Assembly: GCA_965240325.2 (NCBI GenBank)
Contig: OZ251225.1
Location: forward strand, 3,968,001 to 4,032,000
Direction of reading: 5' to 3'
Origin: Rebecca billardiae RCC1528
Lineage: Eukaryota > Haptophyta
DNA: 64,000 nt
Shown here: one piece after another, positions 48,612 to 57,594 of the stretch
How positions within the stretch are numbered: the stretch's first letter is position 1
How the letters are laid out: every line of letters begins with the position of its first letter
Translations under genes and position numbers: made by a program
The notes under the pieces: generated by a model
Database searches by the model: none
Told to the model about the DNA's origin: nothing
Seen by the model: the letters and a program-made list of their open reading frames with translations, nothing else

Positions 48612-49875
48612 GGGTGTCCAGGGTCCGCAACAGCCAGTGCGCAGCGCGGCAGAGGCTGTGACAGAGGCAGGTCGCCGCTCGCCAGTGGGACTCGCCCGCC
48701 CGCCGCCCTGCACGGCGGCGGGGCCGCTCGCGCCGTGCGCTCCTGCGGCCGTCGGATCGGGCTGCGTAGGCGGCGCGTGGCGTGGGCCGTCGCAGAGCCA
48801 CCCAGCGCCCCTCTCTGCGCCGCGCGCCTTCCTCGTCCTCGCCTCCTCCGCGCCTTGGAGCAGCACGCACACGCGCGGCGCCGCACAAAGGCAGCCCAGG
48901 CGCTCGTGTGCAAGCGTGCGCGCACGCAGCGCGACGGGCTTGACTCGGGGCTCGCGCCGCTGCGGGGGCATGCAGCACCATCACATGCGCGCGCGACGCC
49001 ACCTCGAGCCTGCGCATCGCTGTGACCGTCACGTGCCAAATGCTCACACGTCCTCGTGTTGAAGTAGGCCCAATCTGACCAGAACCTGCCATGCGTCAGG
49101 ACGACTTCTTAGGCAAGACACGATGACAGCTACGTACGCGGCGCTTCTCAGCAAGCGTGGAGACCACAAGAGAAGCGCACGCAAGCATGACCATCTCCGC
49201 ATCGATCGCGTCGACGCACTCAAGGCCCGTTGTGGAAGCTTCCGTCGCACGTGTGATGATGCCAAGTCAGACCATTTTGTAACGTGCATCAGCGTGCACT
49301 GACGGTCAAACGCGCAGGCTCGAGGTGGCGTCGCGCGCGCATGTGATGGTGCTGCATGCCCCCGCAGCGGCGCGAGCCCCGAGTCGAGCCCGTCGCGCTG
49401 CGCGCGCGCACGCTTGCACGCGAGCGCCTGGGCTGCCTTTGTGCGGCGCCGCGCGTGTGCGTGCTGCTCCAAGGCGCGGAGGAGGCGAGGACGAGGAAGG
49501 CGCGCGGCGCAGAGAGGGGCGCTGGGTGGCTCTCCGACGGCCCAAGCCGCGCGCCGCCTACGCAGCCCGATCCGACGGCCGCAGGAGCGCACGGCGCGAG
49601 CGGCTCCGCCGCCGTGCACGGCGGCGGGCGGGCGAGTCCCACTGGCGAGCGGCGACCTCGCGATGTCACAGCCTCTGCCGCGCTGCGCACTGGCTGTTGC
49701 GGACCCTGGACACCCTTGCTTGGGAACACCTTTCGCTACAGGTCAGCGCGCTAGTACAAGAATGCGCCAAAGAAGTGCCATCACTACTCCGCAATAGCGC
49801 TGGCACCCGCACCAGCGGGCAAAGCCGCCATTTTGTGATTTTGGCATTTTGCCGCGCGCTTTGGCCGGAAGGGTC

Positions 49876-49895
49876 AAGGGTGGGGTCCCACCCTT
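49876..49895. repeat. Near-perfect 20-bp palindrome AAGGGTGGGGTCCCACCCTT
   Basis: Nine-base arms around GT. Related to 50580-50599 and to a degenerate copy near 11640. Confidence 0.7.
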
Positions 49896-50579
49896 CGCGA
49901 TGGCGCCCGTGCGCGCGAGCTCTGACGACGGCGCAAGGCTCAGAGTGGCGAGCGGAAGGGTCGGTACGGTCGGTATGGGTGACGAGGTAGACGATTGACC
50001 CGATGGGCTGCCATCTGCGGACGAACTTGGCCCGCTCGAGCTCGACGATCTGGCCGACGGTCGTTGAGACGCCAACCGGCTCAGAGCCCGCGCGCGACGC
50101 TGGGGGTAAGATAGATACATCTGACCCAACGCCCAGCCAGGGCGACGCGTAGTGTCAAGGTGCTCAGCCCCCTCGCGGACGCAGGCACGGCGGTGGTTGC
50201 GGTCGCTCGCGCCCTCCTGCCTGCCAGGCATGCGGTCGAGCCTTCAATCCCATCAGCTGCAACGTCTACCACGGCTGGTAGCCTGCTGATCCAGACGCCT
50301 AGTGAGCAAACATGTTTCCCCGCTGCGCGCGAGCGAGTGCTGCTGCTGACACTCGATTCTTGCGTATGCGCGCGCGCGGCCGCCCGACGCGTGCACCACG
50401 TCGGCCAGCGGCCAGGCGTGCGCGCGCATCCGCGCGCGATGAAGCGATCTGCTACTCAGGGCGTCCGACACGGGCTGACGTAAGCCAGGGAGTAGTGCGC
50501 GATGCTTCCTGGCCACGCTGCACTCGTAGCACGCGTTTCTGGCTGACCAGAGCGCCTCAATGTGTCAGCGTAGGTGAAT

Positions 50580-50599
50580 AAGGGTGGGATCCCACCCTT
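50580..50599. repeat. Perfect 20-bp palindrome AAGGGTGGGATCCCACCCTT
   Basis: The sequence equals its own reverse complement. Followed by TTTCGGATTTTGACCG. Confidence 0.8.
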
Positions 50600-51020
50600 T
50601 TTCGGATTTTGACCGTTACCTGTTGCATGTAACGGCCGTGACGTGACATATGTGACAGATGAAGATCGGTGTATACCCAATTCGAGGTCGCTACTGAATC
50701 GATCTGTCACTGGCGCGGAACGCCAATCTCAACGCCCTGAAGACGAGAGACGGAGAGCTTGCGAGAGAGAGAGTGAGAGAGAGATCGCAGCGAGTAAGTC
50801 GTTCTAGGCCCGTCGAGCGTGCGCACAATCACATAGCAGGCTCGAAAGCCCTCGTGGCACGAGAAGAGGGTGGCCGAGATGGCAGCCGGACTTGAGCTCG
50901 GCCGCCTGGCTCAGGGCCAGGCCGAATGGCAGGCAGGTGTTGGTACGGCGCATTGCGCTCCTGACACCGCCGTCCTCTTAAACAATCAGTTATTGTAGCG
51001 TGCCCGAATAACCCCCACAT

Positions 51021-51159
<139 letters not shown>

Positions 51160-51368
51160 GCAAAAACGGTGCTGAAGCCGTGGGAGAGTCCAGCCTTCGG
51201 CCAGGCCGGTATATATGGAGATAAAGCGATCTGCGACGAAACTCAGGCGGCTCATCATCAATTATTGGAAGATCGAATCATATAATCGGTGCGGCCTGGC
51301 CCAATGCGGCCTCCGGCCGAAGCAGTGGTAGCGCAGTCGTCATGACGACGAGTCGTCGTGATAGTAAC

Positions 51369-51679
51369 TGTCAAAGGAATCGCCAATCTACAGTGATTTC
51401 CAATTTCCAATCCAACATTTTACTCGCAGTCACACAGTGGCGGCGCGACCGCTGCGGCGGCGCTCGCACAAAATCCTCCAAAATCAACCTGAACCTCATC
51501 CTAAAATACAGCAGGACAGCATGGCTGGCGGCGGCATCTCGAAGTATTCCAGATGATTCTGAATGAACGCGGAAACATGAGCCGAGCACCACGAACACGT
51601 TGTGCTCCGCACCGCAAACAAGAGCCGAAGCTTGTCACACGCGACCTCGACCGTCAAGCTCAAGACGCGTTCCCTGACA
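51369..51679 (+). repeat. 5' LTR of the Gag-only element
   Basis: 311 bp; begins TGTCAAAGGAATCGCC and ends TTCCCTGACA. The Gag ATG lies inside it. Confidence 0.95.
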
Positions 51680-54252
51680 TGCTAGCACGGTGCTGGGAGA
51701 ACTTGGGCAAGGATGGAGACGACGAGAACAGCGGCAAGGACGTGAACGGCCATCAGCCCGCCCCAGTTGCTCCCCTCATTGGGTTGAAGCCAGGCGTGGC
51801 CGAGCGCGCGGCAATGCCGCGCGGCTCATCGGCGGTTGCGCGCAAGCGCACGCCAGACTACCTCGCGGCTGCCCTGAGGGGCATGCAGGCTGAGAAGAAC
51901 CGGCAAGGCGAGAAGCTCACGCTTCTCCGCAAGCCCATCTCCAGCGCCTCCGGGCCTGGCAACATCGCTGACCTGAACTCAGGCAGCATCGTGTCGTATG
52001 CGCGCAATGCTGCATCGCACGCAAGGCCTCGAGCCGACATCAAGGATCACCTTGAGGAGGAGGTTCGCGCACAGCGCGGTGAGGAGGAGCGTTGCCGCTC
52101 GCATCCCCCGCCATCGCGCCACTCCATCCGCACGCACGTCGTTGCGCAGGGGATCTCAACAACTACCGCCCGGGACTCTGCGCCCGCGAGCGCGGTTCAA
52201 GAGCGCGCGGCTGAGAGCCCGCAGCTCAAGGAGTGCCTTGCGGCCTCCGAGTCATCGAACGAGGTCACCGAGCGTTCCGGGGCAGATGTAGCGCTCGACG
52301 CTGCTGCCGCTGATGCCGCTCCGACCGTCGAGGCCCTCGAGCCTGCCGACGCTGCTCCGCGTGCTGGCCATCTGGCCGCCGCCTGTGACAGCGCAGGTCG
52401 TGCCACCGCCGCAGTCAGTCTGCAGCCTCGCGCGCATGACACTGTGTCTGAGTCTGACCGATCGAACGAGGACATTAGCACCGATGAGTGCGACGCAAAC
52501 GACCTGTATGGTCTGGCAGAGCAAACTATGCTCCAAGATGCTACGACACGTGACTCTGTCACAGCGAGCTCAAGCATCAAGTCAGCGGCCGCATTTATTA
52601 TTGATGCGCCTGACCCAAACAAATACGTTTACCCCAAAATTACCAGCCTCACGATGGCTTCCGAAGCCGAGCTGCTCGCCACGAGCGACACAAGCAGCCG
52701 CGAGATGACCGCCGCAGAGACGGCAGAGTCCTCGTCTGGCACGTATCGACTCGCGTCGAACGTAGGAAGCGCATGCGATGCAGGGGGGGCATCATACACC
52801 TGCTTGACGGCAAAGCCGCAGCAAAACCAAGTTGGCGAGCGCGACGCGCGTGCGCATGCATCAGCTGCGTCAGCCATCACAACGCCACACTCTTGCAAGG
52901 AAGAGTATTCCGCCGAAGCTGCCGCGGATGCACATGCATCACCGCTGGACAGAACGAGCGTGAAGAAGCCCAAAGAAGGCACCACAGCCTCGACGAGGGT
53001 CACTCCTCGCTCGAAGGTAGAGCGCGAATCGCCACAGAGCGCGCGCGACACATCGACCAATGCACTTGAGTCGAAGAAACGTGACTGGATAGTCATCGAA
53101 GGAGGAGTCACAGACTCTAATCCAACCAAGAAGGAACGTGTGTTCATGGCACGCGAATCCTCGGCAGGAGTGGATACACCCGCCACACACAAGCTGACAC
53201 AGTCGGCTCTGAAATCCAAGCGCGCGGTACACAGCGCGATACGGGATGCACTCGCAGAAGTGAGCACCTACTACAAGGGCAAATCCTCAGATGTCACACC
53301 GGACATAATGGAGCCCAAGGATAGCAAGCTATCCGGCTTTCAACTCATTGCCAAAGACAAATGGGTGAAAGACGCAGCCAAAATCGATCCATACAAGGCT
53401 GACAACGCTGACGCCAACAAGATCGGATCGGTCTACGATCGATCTGCGGCAGCGATATTCAAGCAGCTGAAGGACTCTATCGAGCCTCAGTTATTCGCCT
53501 ATCTGGAATCGAAGCTGCACATCAGCGATCCGACCAAGAACTACTTGGATCTGGCGCTGCTGCTACAGATATTTGAGCGCGAGCTCAAGATCACAACTAT
53601 GTCCGAACTCAGGGATGAATTCCTGAAGTTATACCCGACAAAGGTGTCGCCCATTGGCGCATCGGACATTATCAAGAAATCCGTCGAGCAAGTCCGCTCA
53701 TCTCGATATGGGAATCTGGACGATGCTACGATGTTGGTCTTCAAGCTGTATAACAGCATGCACGACCATCCCCAAGTCTACGAGTCAGTTATCTCGCACT
53801 TCGGAGCGCTCACGCCCGAGCAATGTGTGGATAACACTGACCAGATAATGGCCCAGATGGAAGATGCCTACAAACGGCACGGCTCAATGAAGCTACTCCA
53901 TCAGAACAATACCAAGGGGAGAGAGACCGAAAACTATTCCAAGATACGCCAAAATGCTGATTATCAGCAAGGCACGCGGCGACGCGGTGACTTTGAGGGC
54001 GCCGAAGTCTTCGCCGCTCAGGCCCAAAAGGCTCCAGCCAATGGCGAGAGCGGGCCGAATAACTCGGACACCGGCAAACGGTGCACTCACTGTGGTCTCA
54101 AGAACCATACTGCCCAGCAGTGTTGGAAGCTCCACCCAGAGCTACGCCCCAAGGCCAACAATTACAACAAAGGCAAAAACAAGGGAGCCAACAAATTTCC
54201 CAAGGAGCGTATCCATTTCCTGGATATTCCTGCTCCGGATGCCTATGATTAA
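51553..54252 (+). CDS. Gag-like protein of the non-autonomous LTR element
   Basis: An 899-residue protein. Translation would begin in the 5' LTR (MILNERGNMSRAPRTRCAPH) and cross the LTR end at about residue 42. The middle is long, Ser/Ala/Thr-rich and charged, without domains. The last 300 residues are Gag-like: a helical capsid-type region (LFAYLESKLHISD, LKITTMSELRDEFLKL, DATMLVFKLYNSMHDHPQVY) and the zinc knuckle CTHCGLKNHTAQQC (C-X2-C-X4-H-X4-C), followed by a basic tail (NNYNKGKNKGANKFPKE). It probably packages element RNA. No protease or reverse-transcriptase motif follows. Codon use is less GC-biased than in the host genes nearby. Confidence 0.88.
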   Translation: MILNERGNMSRAPRTRCAPHRKQEPKLVTRDLDRQAQDAFPDMLARCWENLGKDGDDENSGKDVNGHQPAPVAPLIGLKPGVAERAAMPRGSSAVARKRTPDYLAAALRGMQAEKNRQGEKLTLLRKPISSASGPGNIADLNSGSIVSYARNAASHARPRADIKDHLEEEVRAQRGEEERCRSHPPPSRHSIRTHVVAQGISTTTARDSAPASAVQERAAESPQLKECLAASESSNEVTERSGADVALDAAAADAAPTVEALEPADAAPRAGHLAAACDSAGRATAAVSLQPRAHDTVSESDRSNEDISTDECDANDLYGLAEQTMLQDATTRDSVTASSSIKSAAAFIIDAPDPNKYVYPKITSLTMASEAELLATSDTSSREMTAAETAESSSGTYRLASNVGSACDAGGASYTCLTAKPQQNQVGERDARAHASAASAITTPHSCKEEYSAEAAADAHASPLDRTSVKKPKEGTTASTRVTPRSKVERESPQSARDTSTNALESKKRDWIVIEGGVTDSNPTKKERVFMARESSAGVDTPATHKLTQSALKSKRAVHSAIRDALAEVSTYYKGKSSDVTPDIMEPKDSKLSGFQLIAKDKWVKDAAKIDPYKADNADANKIGSVYDRSAAAIFKQLKDSIEPQLFAYLESKLHISDPTKNYLDLALLLQIFERELKITTMSELRDEFLKLYPTKVSPIGASDIIKKSVEQVRSSRYGNLDDATMLVFKLYNSMHDHPQVYESVISHFGALTPEQCVDNTDQIMAQMEDAYKRHGSMKLLHQNNTKGRETENYSKIRQNADYQQGTRRRGDFEGAEVFAAQAQKAPANGESGPNNSDTGKRCTHCGLKNHTAQQCWKLHPELRPKANNYNKGKNKGANKFPKERIHFLDIPAPDAYD

Positions 54253-54517
54253 CTATCAAGGCAGGGCATGACCCAATAACAAGGTCCAAAATCAAGGCCA
54301 AAGAGTGAACATATGGTGCAAATAAGCCCAGGACTGACTCGGGTTACCCAAAACCGTCACACGGAAGTCCCAGCACATGACCCGTATCCTGGCATTGGCA
54401 ACCATTACTGACTCCAATTCACTCATGCACACAGATGCACAAACAATACCAAGCCCAAAATCACTCATAATCCAAGCTTAGTCCTCACAGACGAGCGCAT
54501 ATTGGATTGAGGGGGGG

Positions 54518-54830
54518 TGTCAAAGGAATCGCCAATCTACAGTGATTTCCAATTTCCAATCCAACATTTTACTCGCAGTCACACAGTGGCGGCGCGACCG
54601 CTGCGGCGGCGCTCGCACAAAATCCTCCAAAATATCAACCTGAACCTCATCCTAAAATACAGCAGGACAGCATGGCTGGCGGCGGCATCTCGAAGTATTC
54701 CAGATGATTCTGAATGAACGCGGAAACATGAGCCGAGCACCACGAACACGTTGTGCTCCGCACCGCAAACAAGAGCCGAAGCTTGTCACACGCGACCTCG
54801 ACCGTCAAGCTCAAGACGCGTTCCCTGACA
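54518..54830 (+). repeat. 3' LTR of the Gag-only element
   Basis: 313 bp; 2 nt longer than the 5' LTR (AAAATATCAACC versus AAAATCAACC). Confidence 0.95.
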
Positions 54831-54835
54831 GTAAC

Positions 54836-55079
54836 TTCAAGTATATAGCAGGTCGCAACACAGTAGTCACTTCAACCGCGACTCACACATTCGGCAAATC
54901 GGCGATGATGATGACCGCGCTATATATATATCGGCCTTGACACTCACTGGCTTGACACGGGCGCCGGGACCAATCAACCGCGGCTTCGAGCCATCAAGAT
55001 TTCGGAGTCGCAGATATATCTCGATTTATTTATGCGCATGGTACCATAGCAGGCACGGCGCACATCATATGACGACTCA
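54836..55079. other. Short intergenic spacer
   Basis: AT-richer, with TATATATATA near 54920 and ATTTATTTATGCG near 55023. No gene. Confidence 0.5.
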
Positions 55080-56018
55080 TCAGGCCATGCGCACCCGCCT
55101 GGCCATCACCACAGGTCGTACACGCGACGGCGTCGTTACGACGCTGGCTGTGACCAGAAACGGCGGCAGCTGCGCCCGTGGCTGCCGCGCTGCCACACCG
55201 CCCGAGGCAGCATTGGCTGTGCTGCTGGTGCGCTTCCGCTGTCGCTTGGCGACGCTCACTTGTTCGATGCTCGTCATGTCTTGCTCCAGCCCGCGCTTGT
55301 GCGCACCACGGCTGCGAAGGCTCTTCATGCCGGCCAGCTTGTGCGCAGCGCACCGGCTGGGACGCGCATCGCCGGGCATGCCGAACGCAGGCCGCGTGGT
55401 GCAGCCGGTGTGATCGCACGTGGGGTTCCTCAGGTCGACCATGCCGGCCAGCTTGTGCGTAGCGCACCGGCTGGCGCGCGCATCGCCGGGCATGCCGAAT
55501 GATGGGCACTTGGTGCAGCCGGCGTGATCACACTTGCGGCTCACCACGTCGACCATGCCGGCCAGCTTGTGCGCAGCGCACCGGCTGGCGCGCGCGTCGC
55601 CCGGCATGCCGAACGCAGGCCGCGTGGTGCAGCCGGTGTGATCACACTTGCGGCTCACCACGTCAACCATGCCGGCCAGCTTGTGCGCAGCGCACCGGCT
55701 GGCGCGCGCGTCGCCCGGCATGCCGAACGAAGGCTGCTTGGTGCAGCCCGCGTGATCGCACTTGCGGTGCTCCAGGTCGACCATGCCGGCCAGCTTGTGC
55801 GCAGCGCACCGGCTGGCGCGCGCGTCGCCGGGCATGCCGAACGCAGGCTGCTTGGTGCAGCCAGCGTGATCACACTGGCGGCGGCTCTTCAGGTCGACCA
55901 TGCCAGCCAGCTTGTGCGTAGCGCACCGGCTGGGGCGCGCGTCGCCCGGCATGCCGAATGAATGCCGCGTGGTGCAGCCAGTGTGATCACACTGATGGCG
56001 GCTCTTCAGGTCGACCAT
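55080..56018 (-). CDS. EsV-1-7 cysteine-motif tandem-repeat protein, copy 3 (6 repeats)
   Basis: A 312-residue protein with six repeats of C-X4-C-X16-C-X2-H and the family tail (HKRGLEQDM, AKRQRKRTSS, ending MARRVRMA like copy 1). The first two repeats have one extra residue before the first Cys (SRHQCDHTGC, SRRQCDHAGC). Upstream of the ATG the AGGCTGCGC...AACGAGCT block of copy 1 is recognisable but carries a 2-nt insertion, so the upstream frame is broken here too, and homology ends within about 50 bp. The intact frame suggests translation from this ATG or very recent origin. Loss of three repeats relative to copies 1 and 2 fits unequal exchange between 114-bp units. Confidence 0.75.
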   Translation of the reverse strand: MVDLKSRHQCDHTGCTTRHSFGMPGDARPSRCATHKLAGMVDLKSRRQCDHAGCTKQPAFGMPGDARASRCAAHKLAGMVDLEHRKCDHAGCTKQPSFGMPGDARASRCAAHKLAGMVDVVSRKCDHTGCTTRPAFGMPGDARASRCAAHKLAGMVDVVSRKCDHAGCTKCPSFGMPGDARASRCATHKLAGMVDLRNPTCDHTGCTTRPAFGMPGDARPSRCAAHKLAGMKSLRSRGAHKRGLEQDMTSIEQVSVAKRQRKRTSSTANAASGGVAARQPRAQLPPFLVTASVVTTPSRVRPVVMARRVRMA

Positions 56019-56917
56019 GCCGGCAAGCTCGTTGTGCGCAGCCTGGCTACCTTATTGTTATTGTTACAGGGTCCCCAACAATTGTTCGGACACTGATTTT
56101 CGCTGACTACCTACCATACGGCTGCTGACGATGAGATGGGCCAAAGGCTCACAGTAGCGCCATGGACTTATGGTACTTCTCGGATGACGACAGGATGTGG
56201 TTGCAGCGAGCGGCGCGCTCAGCGTGTGGCCAGGGCTGGCTTGGATGTACAGCTCAACCGACTTAGCGGTTGGCTCTGAATGAACAGGAATCTGCACGGA
56301 GCCCCCGCCAGGTGGCATGCCTGCTAAAATTCGTATCTGCTGTGTGGCGCACGGTTGCATTTGGCGGCGCCGGCGGGCGGGTTGGTGCGCGCACTGCCAC
56401 TGGGCGGCACTGGTCATCTGGTGCCTGGTGGGCCTCCAGCGTTCGCTGCGGGTAGTGGCGCCGACTGTAGCCCTTGCCTGCACGGCCCCGGAGGCCGCGG
56501 AGCCGATCCGCGATCTCGAGACTGGCCGGGCTCACAGTCACTGTGCACGGCAGCTGTGCAACGGAGAGGTGCGCAACTGGTAGCCTGGTCCGATCGGGTC
56601 GTATACTCCCGGTGGTGTAGCGCTACGCCGCCCGCCCGAGAATATCACTGCATATTATCGTCATCAGATTGAATCATTGTATTTGTAATGATCCGAGTCT
56701 CCCGCTCTCCGGCTCTCGGATCACTCTCCGTCTCAGCTGCTGCTATATCCGCTGTTATTCCGCATATATCGCGTCTGCTGCTGCTGCTGCTTCAGCAAAC
56801 AAAGCATCGTGCGCGCCATACAGCATGCTCCGCCGCACGACCTCGTCATCCGGAGAGAGCAGGAGAGGAGTTGCGACGGCGAGGAGCGCCGCCGCAGCCG
56901 CCCGCGGCACGTCGGCC
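56019..56917. other. Intergenic, no gene recognised
   Basis: Short frames only. Lies between the EsV-1-7 copy 3 start and the cupin gene stop. Confidence 0.5.
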
Positions 56918-57448
56918 TCACGACGTGACCGAGTCGTCCTCGCGGTTCGCGATCGAGGGCGAGAACGCCGGCAGGCACACGGCGACGTACTCGCACTTCT
57001 CGGGGAACGTGTAGCGGTACCGATGGCCGCGCGGGAGCCAGAGCGTGTCGCCCGCGCCGGCGAGCAGCTCGAACGGCTCGTCGCGCAGCCGGTGGCGCGG
57101 CCGCAGCGCGAGCGTGTGGCTGCCGACGTACACTTTCATCGCGCCCCAGAGCACGAGCACGTACTCGTCAAAGTCGGGCGTCTGGATGGCCTCCTGGCAC
57201 GGCTCGGCCACGCGCACGTGCGCCATCGAGAGTCGGCCGTCGCCGTTGCTCGCGTGGCCGCACGCCTCGCGGATGGTGAACTGCGCGGTCTGCACGACCG
57301 GCGGCGGCATCGGCAGCACGGCGGGCGGGGCGGCGGAGCGGCGGCACCGGCGAAGCCACCAGGCGATGCCCACGCCCACGCCCACGCCCACGCCGAGCCA
57401 CACCTGGTCGCGCAGCGTGTGCGGCACGGGGCAGCCCAGGCGCACCAT
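56918..57448 (-). CDS. Membrane-anchored cupin-domain protein
   Basis: A 176-residue protein. A hydrophobic segment with a Val/Gly repeat (VWLGVGVGVGVGIAWWL, about 16-32) is followed by basic residues, suggesting an N-terminal membrane anchor. Residues about 75-165 look like a single small cupin barrel: DEYVLVLWGAMKVYVGSHTL, then GDTLWLPRGHRYRYTF (cupin motif 2, GDxxxxPxGxxxxxx) and CEYVAVCLPAFSP. The usual metal-binding HxH of motif 1 is not evident, so metal binding is uncertain; EutQ-like small cupins are the closest pattern. The substrate is unknown. Its start is 147 bp from the divergent ankyrin gene ATG at 57595, suggesting a bidirectional promoter. Confidence 0.72.
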   Translation of the reverse strand: MVRLGCPVPHTLRDQVWLGVGVGVGVGIAWWLRRCRRSAAPPAVLPMPPPVVQTAQFTIREACGHASNGDGRLSMAHVRVAEPCQEAIQTPDFDEYVLVLWGAMKVYVGSHTLALRPRHRLRDEPFELLAGAGDTLWLPRGHRYRYTFPEKCEYVAVCLPAFSPSIANREDDSVTS

Positions 57449-57594
57449 GACGGCCGTCGATCGTGCTCGCCACGAGACGACAGTCCTGATCTGGATCCGG
57501 CCGGACGCGAGCTCGACAGCCGGAGCGTGCGTGCGCGGGCAGCGTGCGCGAGAGTGCGCGACTCGATAACGGCGGCGCTCGCTTCGCGCCAGCG

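Larger units (their letters stand above)
44563..49717. mobile_element. Fold-back element (about 1.1 kb), split by a 4.04-kb insertion
   Basis: The left end AAGGGTG at 44563-44569 continues, after the insertion, at 48617 with TCCAGGGTCCGCAACAGCCA. The left arm runs to about 49031, the loop is 49032-49300, and the inverted right arm 49301-49717 ends GGACACCCTT. The arms are about 420 bp and nearly identical. The flanks CCTTGGGAC and GCTTGGGAA resemble a decayed 8-9-bp target duplication. A third occurrence of arm plus loop lies at 63303-64000. No transposase was recognised, so it is probably non-autonomous. Confidence 0.75.
51369..54830 (+). mobile_element. Gag-only LTR retrotransposon (TR-GAG-like, non-autonomous)
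   Basis: A 3.46-kb element: 5' LTR 51369-51679, 3' LTR 54518-54830, perfect 5-bp target duplication GTAAC (51364-51368, 54831-54835), TG...CA ends and a GAGGGGGGG polypurine tract just before the 3' LTR. The only protein is a Gag-like frame with a CCHC knuckle; between its stop (54252) and the 3' LTR there are just 265 non-coding bp, so protease, integrase and reverse transcriptase are absent. It must use another element's enzymes. The LTRs differ by one 2-nt indel that I could see, so it is recent. Confidence 0.93.
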
